Assembly: GCA_023512835.1 (NCBI GenBank)
Contig: CM042092.1
Coordinates: forward strand, 26,175,543 to 26,239,542
Direction: 5' to 3'
Origin: Taxillus chinensis
Lineage: Eukaryota > Streptophyta > Magnoliopsida > Santalales > Loranthaceae
Length of the DNA: 64,000 bases
Part shown: positions 1 to 11,517 of the stretch, in pieces
How positions within the stretch are numbered: the first letter of the stretch is position 1
Layout of the letters: each line of letters starts with the position of its first letter
Notes under the pieces: generated by a model
The model's input: only the letters and a program-made list of their open reading frames with translations
Told to the model about the DNA's origin: nothing
Database searches by the model: none
Position numbers and translations under genes: made by a program

Positions 1-1264
1 AAATGAAGGTGCACGAGAAAAGGACTTTCTCACGTGCAAGGAGTTTAATGCATGGATGCTTTCTACAAGTCCTAATAAAGCTTTGGAGCAAATTGGGAAT
101 GATTTGGAGCTACATGCGAAAAGGACGTTCTCACGTGCATTCTCGCGTGTAGGCAGTTTTGAGCTCCAAATGATGTGTTTTGTTGTTTTAAACATTTTCC
201 TCTTAAGAACTGGGGTCAAATTTGGTATAGTTTGAGTTTTATTGAGCCTAGAACGTCGAATAGTGTCACTAACCAAAACGACATCGTTTTGGCTGTGACC
301 ACATTTATAAGTAGGGCACACCTTTTGTAACCCTAATTTGGCTTGAGAGGCATTGTAAATCATCTTGAGTTAGAGAATCTGATCTGAGTTCTGAAAAAGA
401 GCTATAGCCATTGCTAAAAGATCGGATTGTCCTTGGCAACACTGGAGTTGGAGAGGAGTGATTTTGGGCAGCAGATGCCAGAGTCTTTGGAGGCCGGAGT
501 CCTAGTTCATCTTGGATTCTTCCTTTATTTTCCTGGTACTGTAATCATGTTCTTTCTTGTAATTTCTATTGCTTTTGTTATGATTATGGAGTAGTTTTGT
601 TAGTCTAGAGGAGCAATGTAGCCCCCAATATATTGTAAGCAGTTTGGTTATGGTTGTTCAATAAAACGAAATTTAGTTCTTGTTTAATTCACTTGGATAA
701 AAGCAAATGCCTGATTTATGCATAATTAGGTAATCTTAGCCCTTGTCTAGGGTGGAACACTAGTGAATTAGATTTAATATTGTATGAAGGACCAAGTCTA
801 CAACTATTAGATTGTTTATCTACCTTGATCACTTTTATTCACATGGATCAAATGGGATAAAAGCCTTAAATCTATCTTAGCATGGACCAAATGTAAGATA
901 GGTAGGAGATAATCAACATGAACATGAACTAGAACATAAATTAAGAACAAGAGCCATAATTCAGATTATTACAATCCATTGGGTGGTAAACATTGTGACC
1001 CTAGATCCTTAATCACTGAAATTTCTATACCAATTGCTTGCCAACAATTTGAGTTAATCACTTTTGCTTTAGCTATTCAGAATTCAAACTAGTTGCACAA
1101 CAAAAATCAATTGTCCAGACCTAAATTCAACTTGTTAGCTTAGTGCTTGCTGCTTAACAGCATTAGCGACCTCCCTGTGGGTTCGACAACCGGAGTCTTA
1201 ATACTCCATTTTATTACTTGACCAGTGCACTTGCTGCAAAACCTATAGACACAATTTATACAGG
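1..1264 (+). mobile_element. Partial gypsy-type LTR (element D), 3' part
   Basis: This stretch reads as the downstream part of an LTR in plus orientation. There is a TATA-like TTTATAAG near 304-311 and an AATAAA-type signal near 660. Near 1170-1187 lies a CTCCCTGTGGGTTCGAC block, which is typical of the U5 region of Athila/Tat-type plant gypsy LTRs. No gag or pol is visible. The 5' end lies outside the window. The right boundary, about 1264 after a GGTCACA end, is inferred from where the third-ORF sequence of element A begins, and no target duplication can be tested. A short minus-strand reading frame (1140-1400) runs across this boundary and is chimeric. Confidence 0.55.
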
Positions 1265-3020
1265 TCACACCCACAGTGACTTTGAGAGGTTGAGAGGAGG
1301 AGGATGTAGGCTTGGAGGCAGGCTGGGCTGATGATAAGGAGGGAGTAGTGGAGCACTTCTTCATGCGCGAGGCTATAGGCACATCATCTTCAGAGTCCAA
1401 GGAGGCCGAGAGGAAAGGGGCTCTGTAGGCGTGCTTTCAGCCACGAGCATAAGTCGCCTTAGGTTAAGAAGCTTGAGGTCGAGGGTCACTAGGTGTAAGC
1501 CTAGGATCTTCAACTGGAACAGGTTCAAGCTTATCGAAGAACTTTTTGCGGCGGCCTCACTTCAAGCTTGATCTCATCAAGCGCCAACCAGAGACATTCG
1601 GAAAGAATGACACCCATGACTGTGGTGAGCTTTTCAAATTGGTCCTTGTAGGCCGTCTTGATCTCCTCATAGTGCTCCTCAAGACGCTAGAAGCCAATTG
1701 AGCTTGTATCAGTGAGAGACTCTATCTCCCCATAATCTTCTCCATGTCTAGTTCAACTAACTCCAACTCAGTCCGAATTCCTTGCACTCCATCTTCAAGC
1801 GTGGTGATTCGTTCATTGCAGATCTACATCACGGGTAGTACATCCAGACGCCCCGATGCTAGCAGCTTGGACACCACCTTGTTTGCTATGAGTTCTTGGT
1901 CTTCAGTTGAAAGGGATTGGGAGTGAGTCTGAGTAGCTAAGGGGATGACCACTAGAATATGGGCCGCTGAGTCCTCACTCACATGAGTAGCTACCTCATG
2001 AGATTCACGAGTAATCTGAGTAGCTACCTCAGGTACTGCAACATGTCCAGAGACATGTGGCTCATCCTCTTTAGCAGCAAGTGCTTCCTCCTCAACTGGG
2101 CAGCCATCTCAGCATTATGGTGAGGTGATGGGTTAGATGTTTTTGCCACGATGGGTGATGGTGCCACAACCTCTACAGCCTCCATAGGGTCAGTCCTCAT
2201 GAGACCCTACTCAACCAACTAGGTGATCAGGCTTTCCTGATCCACCATTTGTTTGTCAAAGGCAATCCATGCCTTTCTCAGTGCATCATGAGTCATGTGG
2301 GCTTTGGCATACTCCATATAGAAATCTTCAAGCTTAGACTCCTCGAGACAGCTTAACAAAATAGGCTCCTTTTGCCTCAACTTCCGGGGCTACCTGTTCT
2401 TGGGTCTGCCCTCCAACTGTAGGCTCTTTGTCATCTGCATTATCACTGGGCAACTCGATGGGCCGAGTCTCCTCTATTATGTGCGCCATCGCTGCAGACG
2501 CAAAAGAGACTCGGGAAGCTTAAGGAGCTGGTGCCGATTTTTGAGGAATACAGGATGGGGCCCTGATTGAACTGGCAGTGTCCTCCTCAAGGCTTAGAAC
2601 GCTGGACCTAGGCCTCTTCACAGGCTTGATCTCTAGCCGGCCGTCTTCGTATACTCTCTTGAAGATGAATTTGGCCGGCAATGGTACCACTCGAGCGTTG
2701 AACACAGAGGGATGGAGGTGCCATAGAACTTTGGTAAGAATGAGTTCGAAGCACCTCTGGTCCTTCCATGACTTGAGCATATTGTGTAGCATGGTCCCCC
2801 AGTCAAGCCTTCTCTTGCTTACTACACTATATGTTATCTTCATATGCTCATGACTTGTAAAGTCATGAGCTGACTTCTTGTACATCAGGCACTGTCCGAT
2901 CAAAATGATGGCAGTTAGTGCCTGTCCAGAGAACCCACTTTTCAAGGCTCCCCGTCCTTTCTTTCCTGGGTTAGAGTACCCTAGCTCATCTTTGCAAGCA
3001 TCCCTTGAAAAGGAAGGAAG
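1265..3020 (-). pseudogene. Third ORF (envelope-like) of element A, truncated and decayed
   Basis: The best preserved piece is a 141-residue frame at 2520-2945. It has a KSGFSGQAL block, a G-Q-C-L block, an HEHMKITYSVV block and a LDWGTMLHNML block, followed by a basic P-rich stretch, and it aligns along its length with the third ORF of element C (51.5-53.6 kb). The rest of the region is acidic, with Ala/Pro/Thr-rich frames broken by several stops. The C-terminal protease domain seen in B and C would lie left of 1265 and has been lost at the junction with element D. The product would be the extra protein encoded downstream of pol in SIRE elements, whose function is not established. Confidence 0.7.
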
Positions 3021-3093
3021 AGGAAAGAAGTCACCTGCTGGGAGTTAGAGAGCTTCTCATAGGATATTTGTAGAAATACCAATCTCTATCCCT

Positions 3094-3094
<1 letters not shown>

Positions 3095-3141
<47 letters not shown>
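3095..3141. repeat. (GA)n microsatellite before the third ORF of A
   Basis: This is an uninterrupted AG dinucleotide tract of about 47 bp, directly followed by GGCTAGGGTTAAGG. It lies just upstream (minus sense) of the third ORF, where it reads as a CT-rich tract. Element C has the same kind of tract with the same flank at the same place (53655-53772). Confidence 0.95.
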
Positions 3142-3142
<1 letters not shown>

Positions 3143-3183
3143 CTAGGGTTAAGGTTCAAAGGTATAATCAGTGATGAATATGT

Positions 3184-4868
3184 GTTGGGGTTTGGGGTGC
3201 ATGACAGGATTGTTGGAAATTACAATGACACTTATGTCGTCGCAGTATAGTGGCACAACCTTGAAATTAAATTCGTAATCTCTCCGTGTTCAATTCCTCA
3301 ATGTCTAGTTCTTGGGCTGGTGGATGTGGATGAGACTGAACAAGCTAAGTTTGATGGTTCTAATTTTCTGCTGGTTCTTGCAGTTGTTCTTCAGTAGTCG
3401 ATTCAGCTCGTATTTCATCAGGTTCAGGCGCTTCTATCACTGGTTCTGTTGTCTGATTGTTTGTGTTTGGGTTTCCAAACACAATAGTGTCCTCACTTGA
3501 TTTATACTTTTGTCTCGTTTTTGCATGCCATGGTTAGTCTCATCAAAAGAAACATGAATAGACTCTTCAATAGTTTTAATTATCCTATTAAATACATGAT
3601 ATGTTTTGCTATTCATGGAAAATCCAACGAGATATCCATCATCTGACTTGGCATCAAACTTATTCAAGTAATCCTTGCCATTGTTCAGAATATAGCAGGT
3701 CCACCTAAAGATCCTTAGGTAACCAGTATTTGGTCTCCTTCCCTTCCATAGCACATAGGGTGTTTTCATGGCTTATTTGGTTATTAGAGTTCTATTTTGC
3801 ACATAAGATGCAGTGGCAATAGCTTTAGCCCATAGGGATTTTGGGAACTGAGCTCCGGTCAGCATGGTTCTAGCTATTTCAACTATATTCCAATTCCTTC
3901 TTCCAGCTATTTTATTTTGTTGTGGAGTTCTTCAAGCTAAGAAATTGTGTTGGATACCATACTCAGCACAAAACTCTAACATATCAGAAAATTTAAATTC
4001 CTTGCCATGATCACTTCTAATGCATTTAATAAAAAGACTCTTGACATTAGATATCCAGTTAAAGAGTACAACAAGATTTTCAAATGTTTCTATTTTGTTC
4101 TTGAGAAACATAACCCATGTGTATCCTGGTGTAGTCATCTACAACTACAAGGAAGTATCTTCCACCAAATATAGAGGACATATTAATAGGTCCACATAGG
4201 TCCATATGCAAAATTTCTAGTGGTTGTGTGATTGAAGTTTTATCCACACTCTTAAAAGAATGTTTCACTTGCTTGCCAAGCGGACAATCCCTACATAGGT
4301 GTTCTTTCTCATACACATGCTTGGGTAAGCCCTCAATAAGATCAAGAGATGCAAGTTTAGACATTGTCTTGAAATTTAAATGAGCAAATCTTTTGTTCCA
4401 CAACCAACTAATGTCATGTGAAGCTTTAGACAAAAAGCAAATTGGTTCATTAGATTGAGCATTACCAAAGATCAATTTGAAGACATTGCCTTGTCTATGT
4501 CCGCTTAGCTTCACTTCTTTGGAGATAGGATTCATAACAGTGTAGGTGTGCTTAGTGAACAACACTTCATAACCTTTGTCACACATTTAACTTATGCTCA
4601 ACAGGTTATGTTTAAGATCTTGAACCACAGACACGTTATGAATTGAAACAGAGTCATTGGAGAGAGTATCCTTACCAACAATCTTTCCCTTCTTGTTGTC
4701 TTCGAATGTTATAGATGATAAGACAATCTCCTTTACTTCACTCAACAAGAAGGCATCATCTGTCATGTGCACGGAAACATGCACTGTCAAGGTACCACTG
4801 GCTTGAATTGATATTTTGTTTCCTGTGGCTGCTTTCAGTGTAGGGTACTTGTTCCTACACAACAAACA
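3184..4868 (-). pseudogene. Pol remnant of A: RNase H scrap, integrase, protease edge; RT deleted
   Basis: The region 3184-3280 matches the RNase H end of C (near 55.68-55.78 kb). From about 3285 the match jumps to the C-terminal tail of integrase (C near 57.2 kb), so all of the reverse transcriptase is missing. Integrase pieces follow at 3437-3769, 3932-4138 and 4080-4586 in changing frames. They include the pre-integrase zinc-binding H...C pattern (HLNFKTMSKLASLDL then CRDCPLGKQ), the first catalytic Asp in HMDLCGPI, and the second Asp in RSDHGKEF. The 4587-4868 part is the protease region, where a single-base shift breaks the frame at the active-site segment before VHMTDD. It cannot encode a working polyprotein. 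Confidence 0.8.
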
Positions 4869-4869
4869 A

Positions 4870-7124
4870 TTAAGTCTTGGAGGCCCAACTTTGATTGGGA
4901 TTGGGGTAAGTTGAGGCTGTAGTAGGTGATTTAGGTTTCCAGTAAGAAAGAGTAGATTTTATTTTCCATGCTAATTTAGGTGATCCAAGTTTTGGTATGT
5001 TAGCAAGGTTATCCTTTGAGCTCATACTTGACTCTCCTTCTTCACTTTTACCTTTGACAGGTTTCTGAGGCATAGATTTTATAGTTTTCTTCATAGGTTT
5101 AGTCTTTACCTTCTTGGGAGAGGTAACCTGTGAGTGCCTAGTGATGGCCTTCCTATCAAAACAGTGCACATTGTTGGAAATGTTCAACTGATGAATACTT
5201 AGTATGATTTCTTTAGCAACCTCACTTTGAAGGTAATTAGGATAAAATATGGATTGATAGGAAATGTGTCCAACTTCTGTACATATAGGGCAGTGAACTG
5301 ATTTGGGTTGGACACGCTGTCTCAAGGGTGTGGTTGGAGTACTAAGAGGCTTCCTAGGCTTACTCTCAAATCCTAGACCTTTCTTAGATCTACTAGAGAC
5401 AAACTTGGGTTAAGAGGATATAGCCTTGCTGGATGAGCCAGTATCAAACTTAGTAGAATAACTACTTGGGTTTGGCTTCTGAATTAATACACCCTTACCC
5501 TTGCATTGGGATGTAGTGGACAAATTGGTTTGAGGTTCAATTTTGAGTTCTATCTTTTCAACTGTTGCATCACTGAGATGCAGCAGTACCCTGATCTCTA
5601 TGCTCGGGTGGCACTGGTTTGGGTGGACTAGTAACAGCCATTGCTACCTCCTTTCCATAATCAATCTGTACACTACCAGAAGGAACAAAGCCAGCAAGAC
5701 ACTTGGTTTGAATTGGGTAGGTCTGAGCCTTGGCTACTTGCTCCTCAAAGAAACCTAGACCTAAGGCTAGACCCATAATGTCTAGAGTTGTTCTAAAGTG
5801 GGCTACAATTTTAGTAGAGTCTTGCCACTTTTTACAGATTTGTCTTTCCTTCTCCAGTTCTTCTTTCATTTCTTTTAGTTCCTGCTCTAGCAATTCAATA
5901 TCCTTGTTGACTATTTTTAACTATGTAGTTTTGTCTAACAAGTCATTATGTGTGCATCTCATTTCACTCACTTCTGCTCTTATTCTTCTCTTAGTTCTTT
6001 CATAGTCATCAATTAAGTCATGGTATTCACATGAAAGCCTTTTTAGTTTTGAATAGTATCTTTCTTTATCAGCTTTCATAGGAAGAAGTTGTTCATCTAT
6101 TTCTTTATAAGTTTTATAAATATTTTCAAATTCCCTATAGAGCTGATCAAAAGTTCTTACCTTGAGTGGAGGTGAAGTGTTAGCCATGAAGTAAATAAGG
6201 CCCTTTTCTTTCTTCTCATCATCTAAGGATTCTTGTTCTTCCTCAATGTCACTGTTGAATTTGTAGCTTAAGGAGCCTTTGGTCTTCTTCCTCTGCTCTG
6301 TTGCCCCCTTATTCTTCCTCTTCAGCTTATAGCAGTTGACAGGGAAGTGGTCAGGCCTATTGCAGTGATAACATTGCAACTTCTCCTTATCCTTTCCCTT
6401 GGAGAAGGAAGAGGATGACTGTCTAGCTTTCCGTCTGTAGTTTCCCCTTCTCTTCAGTAATTTCTTGATCAGAAAGGCTACCTCTTGATCTGAGGTGCTG
6501 TCTGTATCAAGGTCTTCAACTTCTTCTTCCTCCTCCTTAGAGGATGATTCCCTTGATTCAACAACTTTAAAGGTGACAGACTTCTCCTTTTTATTGGAGA
6601 GGTTCTCAAATGCCTCAAGTTCTTTTTTTTGTATCTTAAATGTCTTGAGGTCTCCATAGAGTGCTTCCAAGGTACAAGTTTTCCAGTCCTTCGGTTGACA
6701 GATGGCTGATGTCTTTATTAACAGTCTAAGAGGTAGAGATTTCATAAATTTGTCATTTTTATCCTTCTCTGAGATCTCGACATTGTACTCTTCATCCATT
6801 GAATAAATCTAGTGAACCATTTGTAGATGCTGTCTAGGAACTCCTTTGATTCACATTTGAAGGCTCCATACTCTTGTTTAAGCATAGAAATCTTGTTATC
6901 CCGTATCTGTTCATCTCCTTCGTAGATGAGACAAAGTTTGTCCTTACTTCTTTCAACTTGTCTAGGTCTTGCACATTCGTGAACATGTTGTCATCTAGTG
7001 GAGAGAAAAGGATGGCTTTTGCTTTAAAGCCGAGCTTCACTTTTCTCTGTTCCACCTTGGACCAACTGTCTGGGTCTTTCGTTTATAAACGGCCTCTCTG
7101 CATGCTCTTTGGCATATAGGGTCT
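4870..7124 (-). pseudogene. Gag of element A, N-terminus lost at the B insertion
   Basis: Gag would form the capsid and bind the element RNA. Frames at 4870-5325, 5570-5893, 5921-6799 and 6834-7055 follow the gag of C. A first zinc knuckle, CYHCNRPDHFPVNC (CX2CX4HX4C), lies near 6333-6374. A second one near 5253-5294 has lost its last Cys (CPIC...GHISYQS). Between them are acidic stretches and a Glu/Lys-rich, probably coiled-coil segment (5.57-6.1 kb). The sequence stops at 7124, where element B begins. The roughly 0.3 kb encoding the gag N-terminus is absent on the other side of B, so it was deleted. Several stops and frame changes are present. Confidence 0.8.
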
Positions 7125-7414
7125 TGATGGTCCCTTGGAGCCTAGAGGGGGGTGAATAGGCTCTTATCCAAACTCTTTATATTTTCTTATGACACAAACA
7201 CTTATCTAGTTAAGTGATAGAATCACTGCGAAAGATAACCAGATAGTAGAAGTATTTTGTTTTATTATCAAAAGATAAATACAACAAAATAGAAGCAAGA
7301 CTCTTTTACACTCTGTTTACAAAAGGATTCACACTCTAGCCTATATTATCTCTTTGAACTCTTGTGCATACACAGGATTGATTCAGGCTTGCTTGCACAC
7401 CCCTTTAAATATAC

Positions 7415-7433
7415 AAGTATAAATATTTATACA
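7415..7433 (-). promoter_or_regulatory. Candidate TATA region of B-family LTR
   Basis: The minus strand reads TGTATAAATATTTATACTTG here, a strong TATA-like and partly palindromic AT box inside an LTR, placed between U3-type repeats and the U5 end. The equivalent box is retained in the other full B-family LTRs. The promoter role is inferred from position. Confidence 0.5.
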
Positions 7434-7734
7434 AAAACATTCCTAAAAGACAACCTTGGAACTTGTAGTTCCGGAATGCGTTCAGCACTAACTATTCCTC
7501 GGTAGTCTCTCTGCCTTGACTGCTGCAGTTTGTGGAGCTCAAGACCTTGGGTTTGAAGAGTATAAGTGCCTTTGTGAGTTCCCAAATATAATTAAAGTTG
7601 TGTCCACATATCCGGGTGATCCACGTGTAAGATTCTTCAGGTTCTCAACAAGTTTGTCTTACATCGGGACACCACGAGCTGATAACCTTAAATGCGGTTA
7701 AGTTCAAGCAGCATCTTCTTGCTCCGGTGTAATT

Positions 7735-8340
7735 TTCCTTACTCCGTAGCTAATGAAGCTCGGAACCTTACTCCGTGTCAGTGGTTGCTTACTCCGTATC
7801 TATTTGATACTGGAATCCTTAGTCCGTGTCAGCACTTCCTTACTCCGTATGAATGAGAAGGTCGGAGTGCTTATTCCGTATCAGCGCTTCCTTACTCCGC
7901 ATGTAAGTTCCTTACTCCGTATATAAGTTCCTTACTCCGTATGTAAGTTCCTTACTCCGTGTGAGTCTAAAGGATCGGATGGCTTACTCCATACTAGCAC
8001 ATCCTTACTCCACATGAGTGAGTGGTCCGGATTCCTTACTCTGCATCTAAGTTCCTTACTCCGTGCGAATAAGGACTCGTGTCCTTATTCCGCATCAGTA
8101 CTTTCTTACTCCGTGTGTATGAAAGACTCGGATGCCTTGTTCCATGTCTTCTTTACGTTAGTTCATTTGAGTGAAAGACTTAACTTTTTAGCTCCGTGTT
8201 GACTCTTTTACTCCGTGCGACCTTGTAGACCAAGATTCTTACTCCGCATTCGTTTGACTTAGTCCGTTTGAGGCATTAAGAGCAGATTCCGTAATCCGTA
8301 GCTTTTAAGTTCTTAGTCCGCACGAATGTTCCTTATTCCG
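7735..8340. repeat. Degenerate array of CTTACTCCG-type motifs in B LTR
   Basis: More than 20 copies of CTTACTCCG and close variants, often as TTCCTTACTCCGTATG, are spread at 15-60 bp spacing, partly in tandem (near 7905-7965). The array recurs in the other three B-family LTRs at about 19465-19960, 30380-30930 and 41630-42175. On the element's own strand it lies upstream of the TATA region, so it may be a U3 enhancer-like array. That role is inference. Confidence 0.85.
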
Positions 8341-8553
8341 TATGTATTGGTGACTTGGTTATTTACCAAGTGTTTGACGACACTCACTCTTGTCTGGATC
8401 AGGATTATGTATCCTGTCCTTAGCTTTGCTCTCACGAATGTTTCTCCGGATTAATAACATATCTTCTGCAGTGATCAAAGAAACACAAAAGATCTCAAAT
8501 CAAATTACATAGGGCTTTATCAGCATTATCCAAATTCTGGGCTTGATTCAACA

Positions 8554-8570
8554 ATCTCCCCCAATTATGG
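8554..8570 (-). promoter_or_regulatory. Polypurine tract of element B
   Basis: The minus strand reads AATTGGGGGAGAT directly before the 3' LTR. Element C has the same ATCTCCCCC (plus strand) at 50227. By position this would prime plus-strand DNA synthesis. Confidence 0.8.
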
Positions 8571-8756
8571 ATATGCCCAAACCCTTTGTAATCTGATCTG
8601 GTAAGCAGTGCGGATAACATACAGAATACACATCACAACCATTTTCATTTATCAGCAACAGAATACAATTCAGCCTTTATACAAGATTTTCATTAAGGTA
8701 CATAAGGCTTACTATACTTGAAGATCATTGTTGCTGCTTTCTCTCTAAGCTCCATT

Positions 8757-9165
8757 GTCTACTTCATCGTATAAGTGGTGTGTTGGCTCCAAGATTTGTC
8801 CACACTTAAGAATGACTTGATGAAGTAACAGACAAAGGCTCCGCAGCTATCTCCATCTGGTTGTTGTGGCACTTGCTTCTTGCCCCGGAATGTCTCCTTC
8901 AGCTTCTCAGTTGGTCTCAAAGGTGTGATGCCCAACTTTTCATATAATCCGGCTTTCTTCACAGCTTCAGTCAATCTGAGACACAGTGGTTCCCATTGAT
9001 TCTTTCTTACATACTGCTCCATAATCTGATGAGAATCAATCAGAATCATCTATTTGGACTGAATCATGAAGATAGCCATCATGAAATGTGGCGACATGAT
9101 CCGGTACGGAATGAGGATAGTTGAGAGAGTTCTCCAGGCTTGCTATCCTCAGCAGTTCCTTTGAT
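8757..9165 (-). pseudogene. Ulp1/C48-like cysteine protease domain, C-terminus of B third ORF
   Basis: This segment has the layout of the Ulp1 (SUMO protease, peptidase C48) catalytic domain. It shows an ILIPYRIMSPHF segment with the His codon at 9086-9088, a MILIDS segment with Asp at 9035-9037, and a VPQQPDGDSCGAFVCYF block with Gln at 8861-8863 and Cys at 8843-8845. His-Asp spacing is 17 residues and Gln-Cys spacing is 6, the same as in yeast Ulp1 (H514, D531, Q574, C580). The usual Trp after His is Phe here. One in-frame TAG lies between His and Asp, and a frameshift near 9150-9172 separates this part from the upstream frame. Family members cleave SUMO or similar conjugates, but the role in a retrotransposon is unknown. 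Confidence 0.75.
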
Positions 9166-9171
9166 AAAGGA

Positions 9172-11517
9172 CTAAATGATATCTATACTGGGAAGATAGC
9201 CCTTATTCCAGCACGGCAGAACTTCAAACAAGTGGCCATCCTTGTACAGAGATGGAAACAGCCTCATCTCTATTTTAGCAGCCCTAGAGAAGTTGTCAAT
9301 GTCGTCTGTTGTAAAGAGGCCTTTCTCCGAACAAAGGGTCCGAATGTCGTTTGGGGAGAAGGGGTACAGGTCAGATAGACATCTTCTCTCGGCAGAAGAC
9401 GTAGCATAGGAAAGCATCGCCTTACGCACGCTTCCGTCTGCATCCAGAGGGTCACACGCCGCATATGATTGGAGGAAGGTGTCAGCTAAGGATGGAGAGG
9501 ATGGAGGAAGAGATGCACTCGAGGAGCTTGGCTGAGAGAAGCGGCTACGTTTGGGGATTTGAACTCCCTGAAGCAATGAAGAGGCAGGCCGCTTCTCAGC
9601 ACGAGTGGAGGTTTGTGATGCAGGAGGAGCAGAAGGATCAGATGACACTCTCTCCCCTGGTTTGGCAGAGCGCCGGGGAGCAACGGGAGGGCGAGCCATC
9701 GTGTGCGCCAGGTCCGCGAAGGAGGTAGACAAGGAGTGGACGGACGAGGCGACGAGGTCCATCTTCTGTTCCATGGAGGTGGAGGAGTCGGTGAGGGCGG
9801 AGAGGAGTTGGGCGCCAAGAGCATCAACCTTGGTGGTGATGGCGGATATTTGGGCGCTATGAGCTTGGGCGTGGCGGTCCAGCTGGGCGGAGAGTACAGC
9901 GTCGGAGTGGACCGTGCCAAAAGAAGCACGCCCAAGGGCCAACTCGGGAGCTTTGGAGGACTCCCCCACATGAACAGGAGCAGGAGTGCGCTGGGAAGAG
10001 GAGTCCGCAGGAGTATCAGCAGCAGTAGCAGAAGGGGCATCCGGAGCAGCAGAGGCATCCGGAGGAGCGGACCCGCTTTGACCAGATAGGTCAACAACGG
10101 GAATGTCAACAGCAGGAGAAGAAGGTCCATCCTTAGCAGGAGAAGGACTCTGTGCAGCATGGACCGGGCTGGAGGGGTTCGGGAACGGCACATCTAGAAT
10201 GGAGGCTGGCGTAAGAAAGCCTTGGTCCAAATTCTAGATGATCATGGTCTCCGGGGATTGAGTATGGCGAGTGTAAAACACCCGGAGATCGGTGTCAGGA
10301 ATGGAGGCGGTGTGGGCAAGGCTGAAACGGAGCCAAAGGTCCGTTAAGGTGTCAGCGGAGAGATGGTCAAGGTAATCTCGGGGTTGAGGTAGGGGAGGCA
10401 AAGGAGCTTCCAGAATAGATTCCGGGACATCAACTATTGCGGCAGTAACGGCGGTATCAACCGCAGCAGCAACAACGGAAGTGGAGGGGGTGGGGACATT
10501 CACAGCAGAAGGGGCTGAAGAAAGAGCTCTAGGGGCACTGCGCTGAGATGGCCTCGCAACCTCGGAGGGTTTGGCACGAATGCTGTGCTGGGAGGCCTGA
10601 GAGATGGACGGTGCAGCAATGGACCGAATCCGGGAGGATCGGTGAGCAGAGCTAACGTCTAGGGCATGGCTGTCGGAGGGGTCACCAACAGAACTGCCTT
10701 GTTGTTCCGTGGCAGGGAGAATGCGGAGAGCTGCAGAGGGACGACGGGATGTCATGTTCCCATCAGGCATAAGATAGCGAAGGTAATAAGCCGGAGGAAA
10801 TGAAACAGCATCAGAGCGGGCGAAATGGTCCGGATGAAGATGCCGGAAGACAATGCTAAGGATGCACCCGAAGGAAAGGTTCTTGGGTCCAGTCTGCAGC
10901 AGTCGGAACAAAAACGTCCCCCAGTCCATCAGAAGACCTTCGAAAACGCCGTAAATGGCCCGAAGAAGATCGTATGGAATAGAGTCCAGAGCAGAAGTGC
11001 AAGCCAGTAAACATCGACTCAGTATGACCGCCATACAGCGATAGCAGCCTTGGAAAGATTTCACCTTGTATTCGTTGCCTTTATAGGTGCAACCCATAGA
11101 AGCCGCCATGGGATCGGCATCGGGGCGCTGTGATTCACCGGGGGGTAGACTGAGAGCAGCGTGGAGAACGTCGGGGGTAATGAGGATGGATTCACCGCGA
11201 ACATAGGAGATGATGGAGTCGGTGGTACAGCGGATCCGTAGGTAGTACTCGAGAATGTCGTCTACAAGAAGATCGACAGGATTGGAGATCAAGTCGAGTA
11301 TGTGAAAGGCTTCTAGAAGAGGGCGAATATGGAAAAACCAGTCCGGAGGGTTGGAGATAGCGCTCCAATCGACCAGATGGCCAGGATTGACGCCGGAAAG
11401 AGAGGTTCTGGGTGCCATTATAGATGAAAAGTGAAGGGTGAGAGGGAAGGCGAGGTCTTTGGGGATTGAAGGAGCAACTTTTAGGGATTTGAAAAGAGTA
11501 ACACTCGTGCTTCGCAA
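9172..11517 (-). pseudogene. Third ORF of element B, N-terminal and Pro/Ser-rich parts
   Basis: Two frames of 427 (10234-11517) and 352 residues (9172-10230) are in phase and separated by a single TAG at 10231-10233. A likely start is the Met of MAPRTSLSG, about 33 codons into the first frame. Residues roughly 50-250 form the globular domain shared with A, C and E, with VRGESILITPDVLHAALSLP, a cysteine-containing helix near CMAVILSRCLL, and LLMDWGTFLFRLL. I think this resembles the Pfam putative plant transposon protein domain (Transposase_32). The remainder is Ala/Pro/Ser-rich low complexity with a short predicted coiled coil near DRHAQAHSAQISAITTKVD. The GC content is higher than in the surroundings. 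It continues, after a frameshift, into the Ulp1-like domain. Confidence 0.78.

Larger units (their letters stand above)
7125..8553 (-). mobile_element. 3' LTR of element B (complete, 1429 bp)
   Basis: In plus orientation the LTR runs from TGATGGTCCC to GATTCAACA, so it has TG...CA ends, and it aligns with 18854-19996 from the same first base. The U5 end next to 7125 can form a 7-bp hairpin (GAGCCTA/TAGGCTC) around a C-rich loop. A TATA region lies at 7415-7433, with an array of CTTACTCCG motifs further upstream (minus sense) in U3. Confidence 0.92.

Noticed and set aside
1140..1400. 86-codon minus-strand frame as a small gene
   Set aside because: It crosses the junction between the D LTR and the third ORF of A, so it is a chimeric frame; only the part encoding the DDVPI...MKK patch belongs to A.
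7516..7701. A 61-codon frame with nearly the same protein in three B-family LTRs (7516-7701, 19245-19430, 30955-31140)
   Set aside because: It is antisense to the element, broken in the fourth LTR (near 42.3 kb), and its conservation is explained by recent common descent of the LTRs.
7735..8340. Possible CRISPR array (short repeated CTTACTCCG units)
   Set aside because: The units are degenerate, spacing is irregular and the sequence is a plant LTR. There are no cas genes and the genome is eukaryotic.
9465..10193. Several long overlapping frames on both strands over the third ORF of B (for example 235 and 128 codons)
   Set aside because: They are shadows of the Pro/Ala/Ser-rich, GC-rich low-complexity coding region and have no recognisable domain.
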